From Nymphaea colorata (taxonomy: Eukaryota > Streptophyta > Magnoliopsida > Nymphaeales > Nymphaeaceae): a stretch of 64,000 nucleotides of DNA. The notes beneath the pieces are model-generated. The model made no database searches, was not told where the DNA came from, and saw only the letters and a program-made list of their open reading frames with translations. A program made the translations under genes and the position numbers. Location: assembly GCF_008831285.2 (NCBI RefSeq), contig NC_045142.1, forward strand, positions 3,975,501 to 4,039,500, read 5' to 3'. Of this stretch, positions 51,001 through 62,578 are shown piece after piece (positions within the stretch are counted from its first letter, which is position 1; every line of letters starts with the position of its first letter).

Positions 51001-53378
51001 TCACATACTGACCCAAATGCAACCGAGGCCTGAATTGGGTCAGGAACACCCGATTATGGACTATTGCATTCAGCACTAAGTCTTAATTGTTACCCAATGC
51101 CACTAAGAAACAAACCATAGTTGCTTATTACTTGTTAGGAATAAATTAGTCTAAGGAACATTTTGTATTAGTTGCTATTATTTTGTAGTTGCATTCATCA
51201 ACTGTTATTGCTTGTATTTACTTGATAATTACTTGCTATTTTATAGCTGTGTTCAACTTATTCGTCATTTTTTAGTAAAATATACTATAAAAATTTATTA
51301 CCTGACCCAGACTAGTCACCAAGTCAACTTGTTGACCCATGACTCAACAATTTGCTGATCCAAGTCCAATTCACAGGTACGACATCTATGTAAGGGGCAT
51401 TATTTGCTTATTTTCTTGTGCCTCCCCTCTCTCATCTTCTGATGGGGATTTTCAAAGAAAAACGAGAAACATGCACATATTTTGTGCAAAGTCAGAACGA
51501 TAATCAGAGACTCCTGAACCAAAAAAAAAGAAAAAAGAAAAGAAAAATCTTTCCATGAGCCAAGAAGCCATGGAGTACAAAACCACCAATTAATTCATAT
51601 CCAAGAGGCAAGCAACCGCTAAAAGTGCTATTAATAAGACACTAAGGGTCTATTTGGCAATGACAACATCAACAAACTGTTTCATGAATCTGCCTCAAAG
51701 ATAGGGGCAGATTCATGGAACACTATGTTACAGTATTCTATGAATCAAACCCCAATCTTTCGGGCAGATTTATAGAACAGCCTGTTACTGTTCCCACGGC
51801 CAAACAACCTTTAAATACAACAATTCTCGAATAACAGATAAGAGGACTCCCAAACATAAGTGAGAAAAAAAGTGAACCTGTCCATCTTCTTTTATTCTTG
51901 GGATAATCAAACCAGCACCAGTGTGAATGGTGAAACTGCGTAGAAAGACGAACAAGGAATATAAATCATATAAATAAAATATAATAGACAACAACAATCT
52001 TAAATCCTGAAACAACTACTTGTTTTCTGGAGCATTTACATACTATACACAAGGCAGTATTAGCACACATTTAGGCAAAGGTGATGTCAAAAAATCTGGC
52101 ATGACCTTCCACAAGATAACCATGCATGCAAGATAGAGAAAGACACTGTGTTTCTTCAAGTAACAAACAGAAACAATACTAAACAACTGAGGGAATCTTA
52201 TAGCAAATAGGAATGGATGTGGATGACAGAAGGCAATATGTCAAGTTATCATGGTTCAGATAAAGTCAAGAATTCAACACGAGTGGAGCTGAATAAACAT
52301 GTGAGCACAACAAACGCCTGAGGGCATTTGTACAGACATGTGAAAGCATGCAAATATACATCTAGACAAAAGCAAGGGATTTTTTAGTAAACCAAGTATA
52401 CTCATTGAAGAAAAAGACAGAGAATCCCAATAAGACGTAACACAGACCAAAGTGGAGTAATTACCAACCGGTCAGTAGTGTACACACACGCACACATACA
52501 CATGCATACATATAGCTGACAAACATTTACATCAGGTATCAAACAAAACAACAAAAATAACCCTGTGATATTATTACCTTTGTGTCCCAGTTAAATTTTC
52601 AAGTTCTGCAATGAATCGAGCAAAACAACGAATTCCATTCCCACACATCTGATTTAACACAAAAGTGAGAGAAAAAATAAAAAGTGCTGAACAAGAAGAG
52701 AAAAAATAACTACTATAAAGTGATGTGTATGCACCAAACATTATTGAAGCAATTTGCATTTTAAAAATTAAGAAACCTCTATTAGTATCATCTTGGAAAT
52801 TTATGAAAAACAGAATCAGCAACAATAACAATGATTATGAAATATCCAAGTAGGCAAGTAAGAAACTAGAAAACCATGTAACTTAGAGGAATAAATTTTA
52901 ATAAAAAGGGGTGGTTAGTAGAGCTTAGTAAGCTAACGGCAGATGACACCCATCATCTCATTGAGCTTTTCTAAAGGCAAAACTATTAAGAAAAAATAAA
53001 AAACCTCTGAATAATTCAAAACAATATCTCACCATATAAAAGTGTATATATGAGTCAGCTATCACATGCATCTTTTATATCTATCCATAGCAGCCCACGT
53101 CTACTTGTATTTATGCAGCTACAATTACAAGGCATACCTGGCAACTCCAATTTAAATTTTTCTCTCTGCCGTTGACATAAACTAATTATGAGTTATCCAA
53201 ACAATATGATTAGTAGCCCACAAGTTATAACATGTATCAATGCTTTTTAACATTAGTTGCTTGTTGTCATCCATTTTTTCGAAAAATTTGTTTACATATA
53301 GCAACTTTATCAGATCATGGATGTACACACAATGCTTGTATTTCTCAGTATGTGTGTGTGTGTTTCTCTCTCTCTCCT

Positions 53379-53409
<31 letters not shown>

Positions 53410-54120
53410 CCTCTTTCTCAATGTTGTAAAGGGTGTAACATAATGCATATCGGATTATTGGTCGGGCCAACCTATACACTGTATCATAAATGTAGCATAG
53501 CATATCGCAAAATTAATTTTTTTAATTCATAAAGGATATAAAGAAAAGGGAAAATAGAGAAAAAAAATCAGATTCAATATACAAAACCAATCGCACATAA
53601 ACAACATTCATAAGGCATAATATATTAACAATACATTCAAAATGAGAAATCAGAAATTTAGAATAACATAATAAGCATCCATAAAGTTTAAACTTTAAAG
53701 TTTTTATATTACATCATATTAAGTTCACAACATATAATTGTTCACTCTCTACCAAATGCCAAATTCATGATTATCATCAATAAATACAATAATCATCATC
53801 ATCTTCACCTTCATTCTCATTTTCTTCATTAATTATTTCAATGCCTTGCAATCAATGATTTCTCGCACAAATGGGTGATTTTTTCTAAAAGACTATCTAA
53901 AGATTCTAAACCTCCCCTTCCACAGCTCTTAGAGTCGTTTAGAAAATAGGAAGGAGGGACTGTTTTAAAATAAGCACAAAACAGGGGCCCAAGGCCCCTT
54001 TTTTCATTTTGCCCCTGTATCGGGTATCCGAAGCGTGTCATATAGGTCTTTCAAAGGTTCAAACCTATACAATACTTATTGTACTATACAAGCTCATATC
54101 ATACCATACAGATAACACTG

Positions 54121-54213
<93 letters not shown>

Positions 54214-55716
54214 GTGATTTCTTCAGTTATTGATTCGACATTTCATTTGACTGAAAAATCTCAAGAATTCAGGAAAATAAAAAAACTAGATAAAAAGTAG
54301 TATAGAAAACCATCGCACTATGAATTTTCCATAATTTTTTGACAAAAAACATTGATAAAAATCCAATTGGTTATAGAATGTTAAAAGAATATCAGCAAGT
54401 ATAAATATATTAAAATAACGTTTTCAAAGATCTCATGAAAATGTAATAGTATTCATTTCACAATGTTTTCTAATAATGCGATAATTTAGAATTTTTCTCG
54501 TTTCACTTAGCTTTGGTATCTTTATCTCCATATCTTTGTGAATACAATGTCTGTATGTGTGCACGCGGTATTAAGACAATTTTGCCGCAACCGACAGCAA
54601 GGATTGAAAAATCTTGACCTTTCAACCTAACACCCAATACGTAAGGCTAGAAAACAAAACCTAGAGTAAGAATTGGAGGTGGCCAAGTTTGACGCTTCAT
54701 AGGAAGAGAGGAGAGCGTGGCTTATGGACAGATAAAAGCTTCAACTAGCTAGGTTTTTGGTAACCATCTTCACGGTCCAAGACTCCTGAGAGTGGTAGCT
54801 AATATGGTACTACAGACGGGCCAACAACATCCAAGTAACCTTTCCTCCGGTTAGAAATAGATGGAATGTTCACCAGAAACGAAAATGATCAACACCAAAT
54901 ATCTACATGGCGATCAAATCATCTGTATTTGAAAAAAAGGAACCGAAAAAAAAAAATCATTCCATGAAACAAAAATTTCAACTCCTCAAACACATTAACT
55001 ATCGGAGATGCTTTTTTCTTTTCACTGTAACGTGGTAATTCTTTCCAAAACGACGCTAACAAAACACAAGGGGGGAAAAGGGAGGCCAAAAGAAGAATGG
55101 GGAAAATAGGGGTTTCTCGAGAAGGATCACCTCGGGCTCGCTTCCATCCGAATTAAAGATCCGCATAGTGTAATCTGCCCCTCCAACACCCGGCATCGCA
55201 AAAATGACGCCGTCTGCGCCGATACCGAAGTTCCGATCGCATAGCTTCACTGCCTGCTCCGGCGTCACCTTCGGCTCCGCAGAGTCGCGATTGTCAACCT
55301 GGCCCGCCATTATTCCGTAGGCGTCCCCAATGGAAGAAGAAAATGTGAACCAAACGAAGTAAACCAACAGTAATATCTACAACAATGAGAGATGCCAAAG
55401 CACAAAGCGAGCCCAGGGAGAACAAGCTTCACACCATGATGAAATCGTTGCCGAGGCCATGATACTTCACGAAATGAAGCAGTCTGGTCGCTCCCTTCTG
55501 CGAAGCTAGGGGATGGTTTGCGGCCGCCTCGGTGGAGGGCTTGACGGAGAGCATCGAGGCGGACGCTGCCAGCCTGTGGGATCGACGGACGACCGGCAGT
55601 CGAGAGGTCCAGAGGCGGAACGGTGACGGAGCCGGAGAAAGGCGAAGGGTATGTGACCCTGACGGCGAGGAAGAGGAAGAGAGGGGGCAAAGAGACAGAG
55701 CGGCGGCGATCGCCAT
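47330..55716 (-). CDS. DAPF: Diaminopimelate epimerase, plastid-targeted
   Basis: It converts LL- to meso-diaminopimelate in plastid lysine biosynthesis. Nine exons: 55435-55716, 55131-55298, 52578-52648, 51878-51935, 50310-50489, 49812-49896, 48498-48557, 47533-47606 and 47330-47446. All have GT-AG junctions with consistent phases, giving 364 aa, the size of known plant DapF. Residues 1 to about 60 are Ser-, Pro- and Arg-rich with few acids, a chloroplast transit peptide. The enzyme begins near [20 protein letters not shown]. Catalytic cysteines are both present: C152 in [12 protein letters not shown] and C307 in [11 protein letters not shown]. Other family blocks are [38 protein letters not shown] and, at the C-terminus, [11 protein letters not shown] and [14 protein letters not shown]. 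Introns are long (intron 2 is 2482 bp) and host microsatellites and three MITE-like elements. Nothing suggests inactivation. Confidence 0.96.
47936..48024 (+). repeat. Compound (CT)n(AT)n microsatellite in dapF intron 7
   Basis: CT units at 47936-47966 are followed directly by AT units to 48024. It is located inside the intron between the exons at 47533-47606 and 48498-48557. Confidence 0.95.
49483..49797. mobile_element. TIR element in dapF intron 6
   Basis: The left end GTATGACCTATGTCATATGG, followed by GTGC, pairs with the right end, which reverse-complemented reads GTCATAATCTATGTCACATG and then GGTGC. GTGTCG/CCCGTG-rich segments follow inside each end, and the middle is AT-rich with no frame. 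A target duplication was not found. It ends 15 bp from the splice donor of exon 6 (49812-49896), unusually close. Confidence 0.55.
50933..51390. mobile_element. Possible TAGGGGTG-type element in dapF intron 4
   Basis: It begins ATAGGGGTGCGACAAGC and carries TGACCCAA and GGGTCAGG words. Inverted counterparts (CCTGACCC, TTGACCCATGACTC) occur towards 51390. The outer right end is not clearly matched, so the boundaries and class are uncertain. It may be a decayed relative of the elements at 13096 and 62307. Confidence 0.3.
51643..51813. mobile_element. MITE-like element with AATCTGCCTCA arms, copy 2, dapF intron 4
   Basis: The left arm TAAGGGTCTATTTGGC...ATGAATCTGCCTCAAAG is mirrored by the right arm. 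Reverse-complemented, the right arm reads TAAAGGTTGTTTGGCC...ATAAATCTGCCCGAAAG. The arms are about 55 bp each with mismatches. It is the best preserved of three related copies (see 35467 and 61497). The ends with TTTGGC resemble hAT-type MITEs. It is non-coding. Confidence 0.65.
53360..53414 (+). repeat. (GT)n(CT)n-rich low-complexity tract in dapF intron 2
   Basis: GT units near 53351-53365 are followed by CT units and a C run to 53414. It lies inside the 2.5-kb intron 2. Confidence 0.85.
54121..54211 (+). repeat. Compound (CT)n(AT)n microsatellite in dapF intron 2
   Basis: CT units at about 54125-54160 are followed by AT units to 54211. Confidence 0.95.
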
Positions 55717-57397
55717 GGTCAGTGCCCCGTTCCTTGACTGAGGGAGAAGAGGTTCCTCACTCCCGCAGTCCAGAGACCAAGAGAAGAACGCGGGCAGACA
55801 TCAGCGGCGGGGTTTGGTGTTTGAGATTCTGAGGTGAATTTTTTATTATTAAAATTTAACTACAGTAAAACAGACTTAAATTTGTGTTATTAAGCGATAG
55901 GTGAACCTCATCTTTATTTTATAAACATTAATTTTAAATTAATTCAATTTTCTATAAAAAAAATTTAATGTTCTTTACTACCAAAATTTTGATATTACAG
56001 TTGTAATAAATAAATTTAAAGGTTCACATTCTGTTTTACTACTAAAAGTTTGATGTTATAATAAATAAATTTAAAGGTCCATAAAACACTTTTAAGAGAC
56101 GTGGTTTTTGTTTTTTATCCTTTTGATCTTATCATTTACTATATTCAATGTTGGTAAAAAGTAGACCACTAAAAGGCAAAACCATACCATTAACATTAAT
56201 TACTAACTTATTGTTTTTTATACCATTTAATCTTATAAACACGATTTTAAAAATGATCTAATGAAAAACATATATTAAGTTGGTTATTTTTTATTTTGAT
56301 GATGGTTTTAGTACAAATCATTAAAACAAAAAATAAACCGTTTTTATGACATCAGAACTTTGACAGTAGAAAAGATCAAATTAAAAAAATATATAACTTG
56401 AACTAAAACATGATTTATATAAAATCAGTGTTTGTAAATGAATTAAGAAGTTTACATTTACTTCAATGCATGTTTTAACACAAATGTAAGAGGTCTAGAT
56501 TTTATCTTTTACCTAAACAATCTAGTGTTTACGGACCACCTAGGTAAGAAACAAAAATCAAACGTCTTAAAAATAATTATTAAAAATAAAATTTAAAATA
56601 TTTAAATTTGATTTAAAATGAAACGTAAGAAAATAAAAACGTGTACTGACGTCGCATCGCGTCGTCAATGAGCCGGCTGCCTAATGTTGCCGGATAGTTA
56701 AATTTTTAAAATCTGTTAAAAATCTTTAACCATAAAACATTAACAAAAGATTTGTGACCCTTTAGTGACAGTTTTGAAAGAGGATTAAGTATTTGGTAGC
56801 TTTGTAAATGTGAAGACACTAGTCCACGGATCCATCATGTTGGCGACTAAGCTTCTTGTAGTGGATCCAGATCCTTCGACGATTCGAATCAGGATGGATT
56901 GCTTAAGGCCCAAACTCGTATTCAACCCGTGAAGGTGGTATTTTAGTGGTTCCAATAGAATTTGGATATCTGATTCAAATCCCGACCAGACACGCGGATT
57001 CAGTATAGGATTCTTTTTCATATGTGATTACATTTATGATTTAACTGTGGTGTTGCATTTTATAAGTTTGAACTCAAATCCGGATATGGATTTGATTATG
57101 CAACACATGAATATTTGGATCTGAAAATATTTATATCTACCTGGGATCCGATCCATTTAAATCGACACGAAACAACTAAAACGTCCACACGGTAGGAAGA
57201 ATTCACTTAAATGGACTAAAGGGTACAACAGAACTCAGACAATGACAACAAACTCCCTCCCAAGATCACCCGCCTGACCAGACGCACCGCGCCGAGTGCT
57301 ATTATTTCCCGACGACAAACACCAAATCCACAAAATCCTGACATTTACACGTTGGAAATCACGAAATCCCAGAAAGTTTGGGATCTTGGCCGCATTC
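55717..57397. other. Intergenic: dapF promoter side and TIP1 3' side
   Basis: 55717-55850 is GC-rich and should hold the dapF leader and promoter; I see no clear TATA box. The AT-rich remainder contains copy 3 of the dispersed repeat (56210-56530) and a GGATCC/ATTCG-rich stretch at about 56860-57160. The final part is TIP1 3' UTR. No gene is recognised. Confidence 0.5.
56210..56530 (+). repeat. Dispersed AT-rich repeat, copy 3
   Basis: It shares the ordered words AAACATATATTAAGTTGGTT, AACTTGAACTAAAACATG and AAGAGGTCTAGATTTTATC with 6130-6540 and 16540-16860, in the same orientation. It is non-coding. Confidence 0.5.
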
Positions 57398-59046
57398 TCA
57401 GTAATCTGTTACGGGCAGTTGCTCGTGAGTGCTCTGGCCTATGTACAACACATCGTAGACGATTGCGGCAATCCCTGCGCCGATGAGCGGGCCGACCCAA
57501 TAGACCCAGTGGTTGGTCCACGTCCAGCTCACTACGGCCGGGCCGAAAGAGACGGCCGGATTCATCGATGCGCCGTCGAAGGCTCCGCCGGCCAGAATGT
57601 TCGCGCCCACTATGAAACCGATCGCGATCGGCGCAATTGTCCCCAAACTCCCCTTCTTTGGATCGATGGCGGTGGCGTAGACGGTGTAGACGAGTCCGAA
57701 AGTCATCACGATCTCGAACACCAGAGCATTTCCGGCGGACACGCCGGAAGAGAGGGAGAACGCCGACGTGGTCTGGCAAACAAGACCGGGAAACACAAAA
57801 TGGTAAACAATGATTTCATGAGGGTAATCATGTCATTTGTGTTGCAAGGCATTTACGTCACACGTTTTTTTTTTCCCTAATAAAGAGTTTCGATCCGATC
57901 GAAGCTGGAAATTGGGAGCTCCGGCTGCCCGTTATTTACGAATTTGTTCAACTTCTTTATAAAACTCCAACATTACAGACCTGGAAAACAAAATTTCTGG
58001 ATTTTATGCAGAAAATCGGATAACGATATTGCTTGATTTTGTTCCAAACAGGTATCTGGCTCACATATATAACTTCTAAGCATCAAATTTAATGAGTTTT
58101 TGAAATGATGAATGTGAGATTCCAAGCAACTCAACACCAAGAAAAACATGATATTTTTGTAACTTCAACTCCACAAAACTTTTCTTTAATGTTTGTTCAT
58201 ATCTCATCCATCTTTCTTGTGGAAAACCACGAACAAAAAAATAAAAAATCATCGGATTTTCATTCGTAGTAGATCATTTGAGAATTAAAAGTGAGACCGT
58301 TGGTTATGAGTTTCACATGCAATATAAATTATAGACATGATCATACGACACATGAATGTCTGCTTACCAGCCCTCCAGTGGAGAATTTAAGGAGCAAGCA
58401 GGCCACCACCGAGCCAAGGAGCTGGGCGATCCAGTACAGGATACCACGCAGGAGCGTGATGTTGCCACCGAGAAAGGCCCCGAAGGTCACCGCCGGATTA
58501 ACGTGCCCGCCGGAAATGTTGGCACCGACGGAAACCGCCACGAACAGGCCGAATGCATGAGCTAGAGCCGCCGCGACGAGCCCGGCCGGCGTGGTCGAGC
58601 CGTCACTGGTTAACTTGTCTATTAACCACAAAGAAAAAAGAAGCTGGCTAATTAGTTGAAAGCATCACTAACTCGAGTTATCTCATCTTTTAGCATATTG
58701 GGATTCTTAAAAGCCTCAGATTTTCCAAAAAAAATCTGGAAAACATGCGTGTAAATTTGGGTTTTTGTATGTTTTCTTGGTCCTTTATTCCGATGATAAA
58801 ATTAGTATGAGGACATCAACATGGACAAAACTTTAGGCCGAAGCTTATCTTTTTCATGAATGTCCGTCTGATTTTTTGTACGTGAAAAAAACAAGGAGAG
58901 ACTGAAAGCTTACTGAAGGCCATGCCGGAACCCTCGCCGGCGAACACAAAGATGAGCATGCAGATGAACTCGGCGACGGCGGCCTTGAGAGCATCGGGGT
59001 GGCTGGCCTCCGCCGGAGTGCCGAACGCGATTCTACTGATGGGCAT
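57398..59046 (-). CDS. TIP1: Tonoplast intrinsic protein, aquaporin TIP1 group
   Basis: It is a vacuolar-membrane channel for water; TIP1 members also pass urea and hydrogen peroxide. Exons are 58914-59046, 58368-58618 and 57398-57772, with GT-AG junctions and matching phases, giving 252 aa, the standard TIP1 length. Both NPA motifs are present (N85-P86-A87 in GGHVNPAV; N199-P200-A201 in [10 protein letters not shown]). The ar/R selectivity positions, placed by spacing from the NPA asparagines, are H65, I187, A196 and V202, the TIP1 signature. C118 lies at the position linked to mercury sensitivity in TIP1. Six membrane helices are readable. The N-terminus [20 protein letters not shown] and C-terminus [11 protein letters not shown] are family-typical. 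The coding sequence is GC-rich. The subgroup member (TIP1;1 to TIP1;3) is not decided. Confidence 0.96.
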
Positions 59047-59140
59047 TTTGGGAATTTAACGAAAAATATCCCTGAACTGGTTAGGGAGGAAGAGGTTCCA
59101 GCGAGCCAGGGGCTTCGTGCTCCCTCACTGGTTCTCAGGG

Positions 59141-59150
59141 CCATATAAAT
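59141..59150 (-). promoter_or_regulatory. Possible TATA element of TIP1
   Basis: The minus strand reads GCATTTATATGG here, about 95-105 bp upstream of the ATG at 59046. It is the only AT-rich core in an otherwise GC-rich proximal promoter. The match to TATAAA is loose. Confidence 0.4.
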
Positions 59151-59273
59151 GCCAGGGTAGGGGATCAGTCCACCGGCAATCTCCGGTTTCCCGGTGACAG
59201 CCCTCCCGGGTGGGGACGAGCTTCGCGCAGGCGCACAGCTAATGGTCGGGCCGCCAACGGCTTCTGCAACTGA

Positions 59274-59279
59274 CACGTG
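59274..59279. promoter_or_regulatory. G-box / ABRE core (CACGTG) upstream of TIP1
   Basis: The palindrome CACGTG sits in TGACACGTGTGAG about 230 bp upstream of the TIP1 start codon. G-boxes of this form bind bZIP and bHLH factors and act as abscisic-acid response elements in many plant promoters. It suggests, but does not show, stress or light control. Confidence 0.45.
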
Positions 59280-60467
59280 TGAGTTGGGCCCACTTTTACC
59301 TGTATGACGGCGATCAGTTTCAATTGATCGCCGACTAAATGTCGTGGCACGGTGGCAGGCCACCGGCTCATTTGTTTAACGGTGGTGCTGTTTCAGTTCC
59401 GGCATCTTTCTCAAGTAAATATCCGAAACGCCACGGACTCATTTTCCAACGTGGTGTTTGGAGCAGGAAAAGCGAGAATGACTCTGTATGGTAGTGTAAG
59501 GGAGCAATAAAATTAGTTTGGGAAAAATTTTCAAGTCTTACACGTTTGTGGAGTGATTAGCTCAATCTATAGGTGGGAAGACAAAGATACTTCTTCATTT
59601 TTTTTGCTAAAAAAATCTTGCGGGCATATGTTTTAGTAATGAATGAGAACATCTGAGGCTGGTTGGGTTTTCACTTGAAAAAGTCATAGGAAAATGTGAG
59701 ATTGGTGCATACAAATCATTTTTGCGCAAAAGGATGTCATTACGATTTCATAGGAACAACCATGGAATTTTCCGTTCATAGGTAAAACAATGTATTTTTC
59801 CAACACAATGTAGATGAAACAAACACCCATCTTTGTGTAAACTAAATCAATGCCGGTGCATCTAGGAAAATGCCGATTCCCATCGTGTCGAAAAATTTTC
59901 CCAGTTATATTGGAAGCAGTTTACGAGGAAGCTTGGTCTATCAAATGCTGCTTAGCTTTTCCTTAGAACTTGTCCTGTTAAGTTCAGAAAAACACGTACC
60001 AAACGGTGCTTACTTTTTCCCAAGAAATTGTTTTTCCCAGGTTCATAAAAAACCAAACCTCTCTACATCATCTTCAGCAGCAGTCTGTCTGGATACGCCG
60101 CCCCACCGCACCGGGTCGGGTGGACTGGAGCCAACAAAGCCAAGGTGGGCCCCGCAGATACAAAACTCATGGCAACTGACAAAGCATGTATATTCAAAAA
60201 TTATATCATTGAAAATCTTATCTAATTACCTGCCAATCTGTTTATTAATGTGATTTTAGTGTAGAAATTGCAACACAAAGTTGACCTTCTTTTCCATAAA
60301 GAATGCACTAGAGTGCATGATCTCACAAGTTTGTAGCCACAAGAAATTGGCTCACATTTCATTGGCGATGTGTCCTCACTTTCTTCTTTTTCCTTCACTC
60401 CAATCATTCTTAATAAAGGCCATCGTCATCGAATTTACCAATATGCACAAGCCAGTTTGAAAATATG

Positions 60468-60845
60468 AACTTTGTTTCGAGGGATATACATTAGCTGGTT
60501 GGGTTTGTGGGAGTAGCGGAAAACTTTGCTCCGAGGGACATACATTAGCTGGTTGAGTTTGTGGGAGTGGCGGAAAACTTTGCTCCGAGGGACATACATT
60601 AGCTGGTTGGGTTTGTGGGAGTGGCGGAAAACTTTGCTCCGAGGGACATACATTAGCTGGTTGGGTTTGTGGGAGTGGCGGAAAACTTTGCTCCGAGGGA
60701 CATACATTAGCTGGTTGGGTTTGTGGTAGTGGTGGAAAACTTTGCTCCGAGGGACATACATTAGCTGGTTGGGTTTGTGGTAATGGCGGAAAGCTTTGCT
60801 CCGAGGGACATACATTAGCTGGTTGAGTTTGTGGTAGTAGCGGAG
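60468..60845. repeat. Minisatellite, 54-bp unit, 7 copies
   Basis: The motif ACATTAGCTGGTTG starts at 60488, 60542, 60596, 60650, 60704, 60758 and 60812, an exact 54-bp period. Unit differences are few (GTGGGAGTGG against GTGGTAGTGG; one GAGTTT for GGGTTT). As 54 is a multiple of 3, stop-free frames persist: a 157-codon minus frame at 60376-60849 repeats PPLPQTQPANVCPSEQSF, and other frames are open too. With several open frames, no splice evidence and no matching neighbour, I treat it as non-coding. Confidence 0.93.
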
Positions 60846-60922
60846 CCACATGGTGACGACTGGTGTAGGCAGTTGCCTACATCTTTTAAATTTTCTTTAT
60901 TTTCAAATAGGAATCTTTAAAC

Positions 60923-60984
<62 letters not shown>

Positions 60985-61047
60985 CCATTAGATGTGAGTA
61001 TTTTTACCCCTCCAACCAAAGCCAATTTTTTTTGGCTTCGTCACTGA
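60838..61047. mobile_element. Small element with GCGGAGCC / GTGACGAAGCC ends
   Basis: The left end reads AGCGGAGCCACATGGTGACG. The right end, reverse-complemented, reads CAGTGACGAAGCCAAAAAAA. The middle is an (AT)n tract (60930-60982). The ends resemble the GGCGGAGCC-type repeats at 24-25.5 kb. It abuts the minisatellite with no spacer. Confidence 0.4.
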
Positions 61048-61496
61048 ACTTTGTAGATGTAGGTAAAATAGATCGTCACTTCAATTCCCATAAGCACTGA
61101 GGTACCACATCAGTGGAATTCCAATAGCGTGCATTGATATAATTGCTGGTAAGATATATACTACTGTCATAGGTTCCAAGTCATTACAAGTCGTCTTCTT
61201 TTATTGAAAATAACTGCATGGATGTGATCTTCATGGTTGAACGTTTTGTAATAAATTCTTGTGTCCTTTTCCCTATGATAAAAAGTGGAAGCAACATTTA
61301 ATGAATTCTTAGACTTTTGAGTTCTTTAGAGAAATTGATTGATGTGCATTTACCACGGTAGATTAAATAGACAGCCGTGGCCCTGTAGGGCTTTGGTGCC
61401 AAATGCTCCTAAATGAGAAAAATAATGACACCTCTTCTAAGGACAAATATGTATTAGTAAAAAAAAATTTATCGAAAAAATAAAATAAAAAATTCT

Positions 61497-61570
61497 TTAC
61501 GAGCCATTTTGAAGCAGATTCATGAAACAATAACAACATGTTGCTATCACCAAATGGCTCCTTAAATAGC
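61497..61570 (-). mobile_element. AATCTGCYTCA-arm MITE, fragment copy 3
   Basis: Reverse-complemented, it reads TAAGGAGCCATTTGGTGATA, then AACATGTTGTTATTG and TTTCATGAATCTGCTTCAAA. This matches one arm of the elements at 35467 and 51643. The other arm was not identified with confidence. Confidence 0.45.
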
Positions 61571-62306
61571 AGCGTTTGATGGTTGAAACTGAGCATGAAT
61601 AACATTTTTGCACTTATGTTCTTAACCAATGAACCAGTTGGGGCAAAGGATACTAAAATATTTCTTTGTTGAAGCAAAGAAATTTAAACAGTAACTAGAG
61701 ATAAAGAACTTCTAAAATATTTAAACAATATGCAAAAGAGTGAGTACATGAAATTCTTGAATCGGCCACTTTATTTGCAGTACCCATTTGCTTATAATCA
61801 GTGAACAAGTTGAGTTGTTTCCACTGCTGCGGTGGGAGATTCTTGCTGTTTTTCAAACTCAGCACATCTCTCCAACGTCCTTATTTCTACAATCGATCCT
61901 TATCAAACGGGAAAGCCACTGTAGCGTAGTTGAAAGTTTCTTTCCATAGCATACGTACGTATAGTTGCAATAGTCATCAAGTAATTTTTTATTAAGCCCT
62001 TAAAGTTATTGTGTAAATAAAAAATAGACAAAAAAAGAAAGATGTTTTTTTTTTCCCAACTACAACTGATCTGCTTTGTTGGCCGCAGACCAAAGATAAG
62101 TTTATTCAAGTTCCTTTTTGAACTCTTTCTTTTTTCTCAACTTATTCTTAGTGGCAAGTAAATTTTTTTTTTGGGGTATTGGTTTATCCTTAAACCGTGT
62201 AAGAAAATAGGTTGGCATGTATTTTTGGATTGATTCAAACTGTTAGAAAGTGTTTATAATTGTTTGTTTTAGCATTGTAAAATGATTCATGACCTCATAC
62301 ATATAT

Positions 62307-62578
62307 TAGGGGTGAGCGTCGGGCTAGCCCGTTTAGCCCGTTAAGAATAAAAAAATATATTTTTTATTTTTTAATAATAGATATTTATTATTAATAAATA
62401 TATTTTATATTAAAAATTATTTTATAATTAAAAAAATATTTTTAATTAAAAAATTATTTTTAAATTAAAAAATTTATTTTTTAATTAAAAAAATTATTTT
62501 TAAATTTTAAATGGGCCGGGCCGAGCCCAGGCCAAGACCCAGGCTATCGGGCCAGGCCCGGCCCGATGCCCACCCTTA
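62307..62578. mobile_element. hAT-like non-autonomous element with TAGGGGTGAGC ends
   Basis: The left end is TAGGGGTGAGCGTCGGGC. The right end, reverse-complemented, is TAAGGGTGGGCATCGGGCC. The interior is a 150-bp run of AT-only sequence between GC-rich arms containing AGCCCG and GGGCCGGGCC words. Degenerate 8-bp flanks are ACATATAT (62299-62306) and TCATATAC (62579-62586), six of eight matching. It has the same end type as the element at 13096. Confidence 0.65.

Larger units (their letters stand above)
59400..62306. other. Gene-free stretch with minisatellite and MITE relics
   Basis: I see no gene. It contains the 54-bp x7 tandem repeat (60468-60845), an adjoining element with an (AT)n core (60838-61047), and a degraded AATCTGCYTCA-arm copy at about 61497-61570. 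The open frames here lie on the tandem repeat or are short and unlike known proteins. Confidence 0.5.

Noticed and set aside
55532-55832. Arg/Glu-rich plus-strand frames near the dapF start
   Set aside because: They are antisense shadows of the transit-peptide exon of dapF.
57296-57880. A 194-codon plus-strand frame
   Set aside because: It is antisense to the last TIP1 exon, whose minus-strand frame carries the conserved NPA motif and C-terminus.
60376-60851. A 157-codon Pro/Gln repeat protein
   Set aside because: The frame exists only because the 54-bp period is divisible by three; other frames are open too, and there is no supporting flank or splice evidence.
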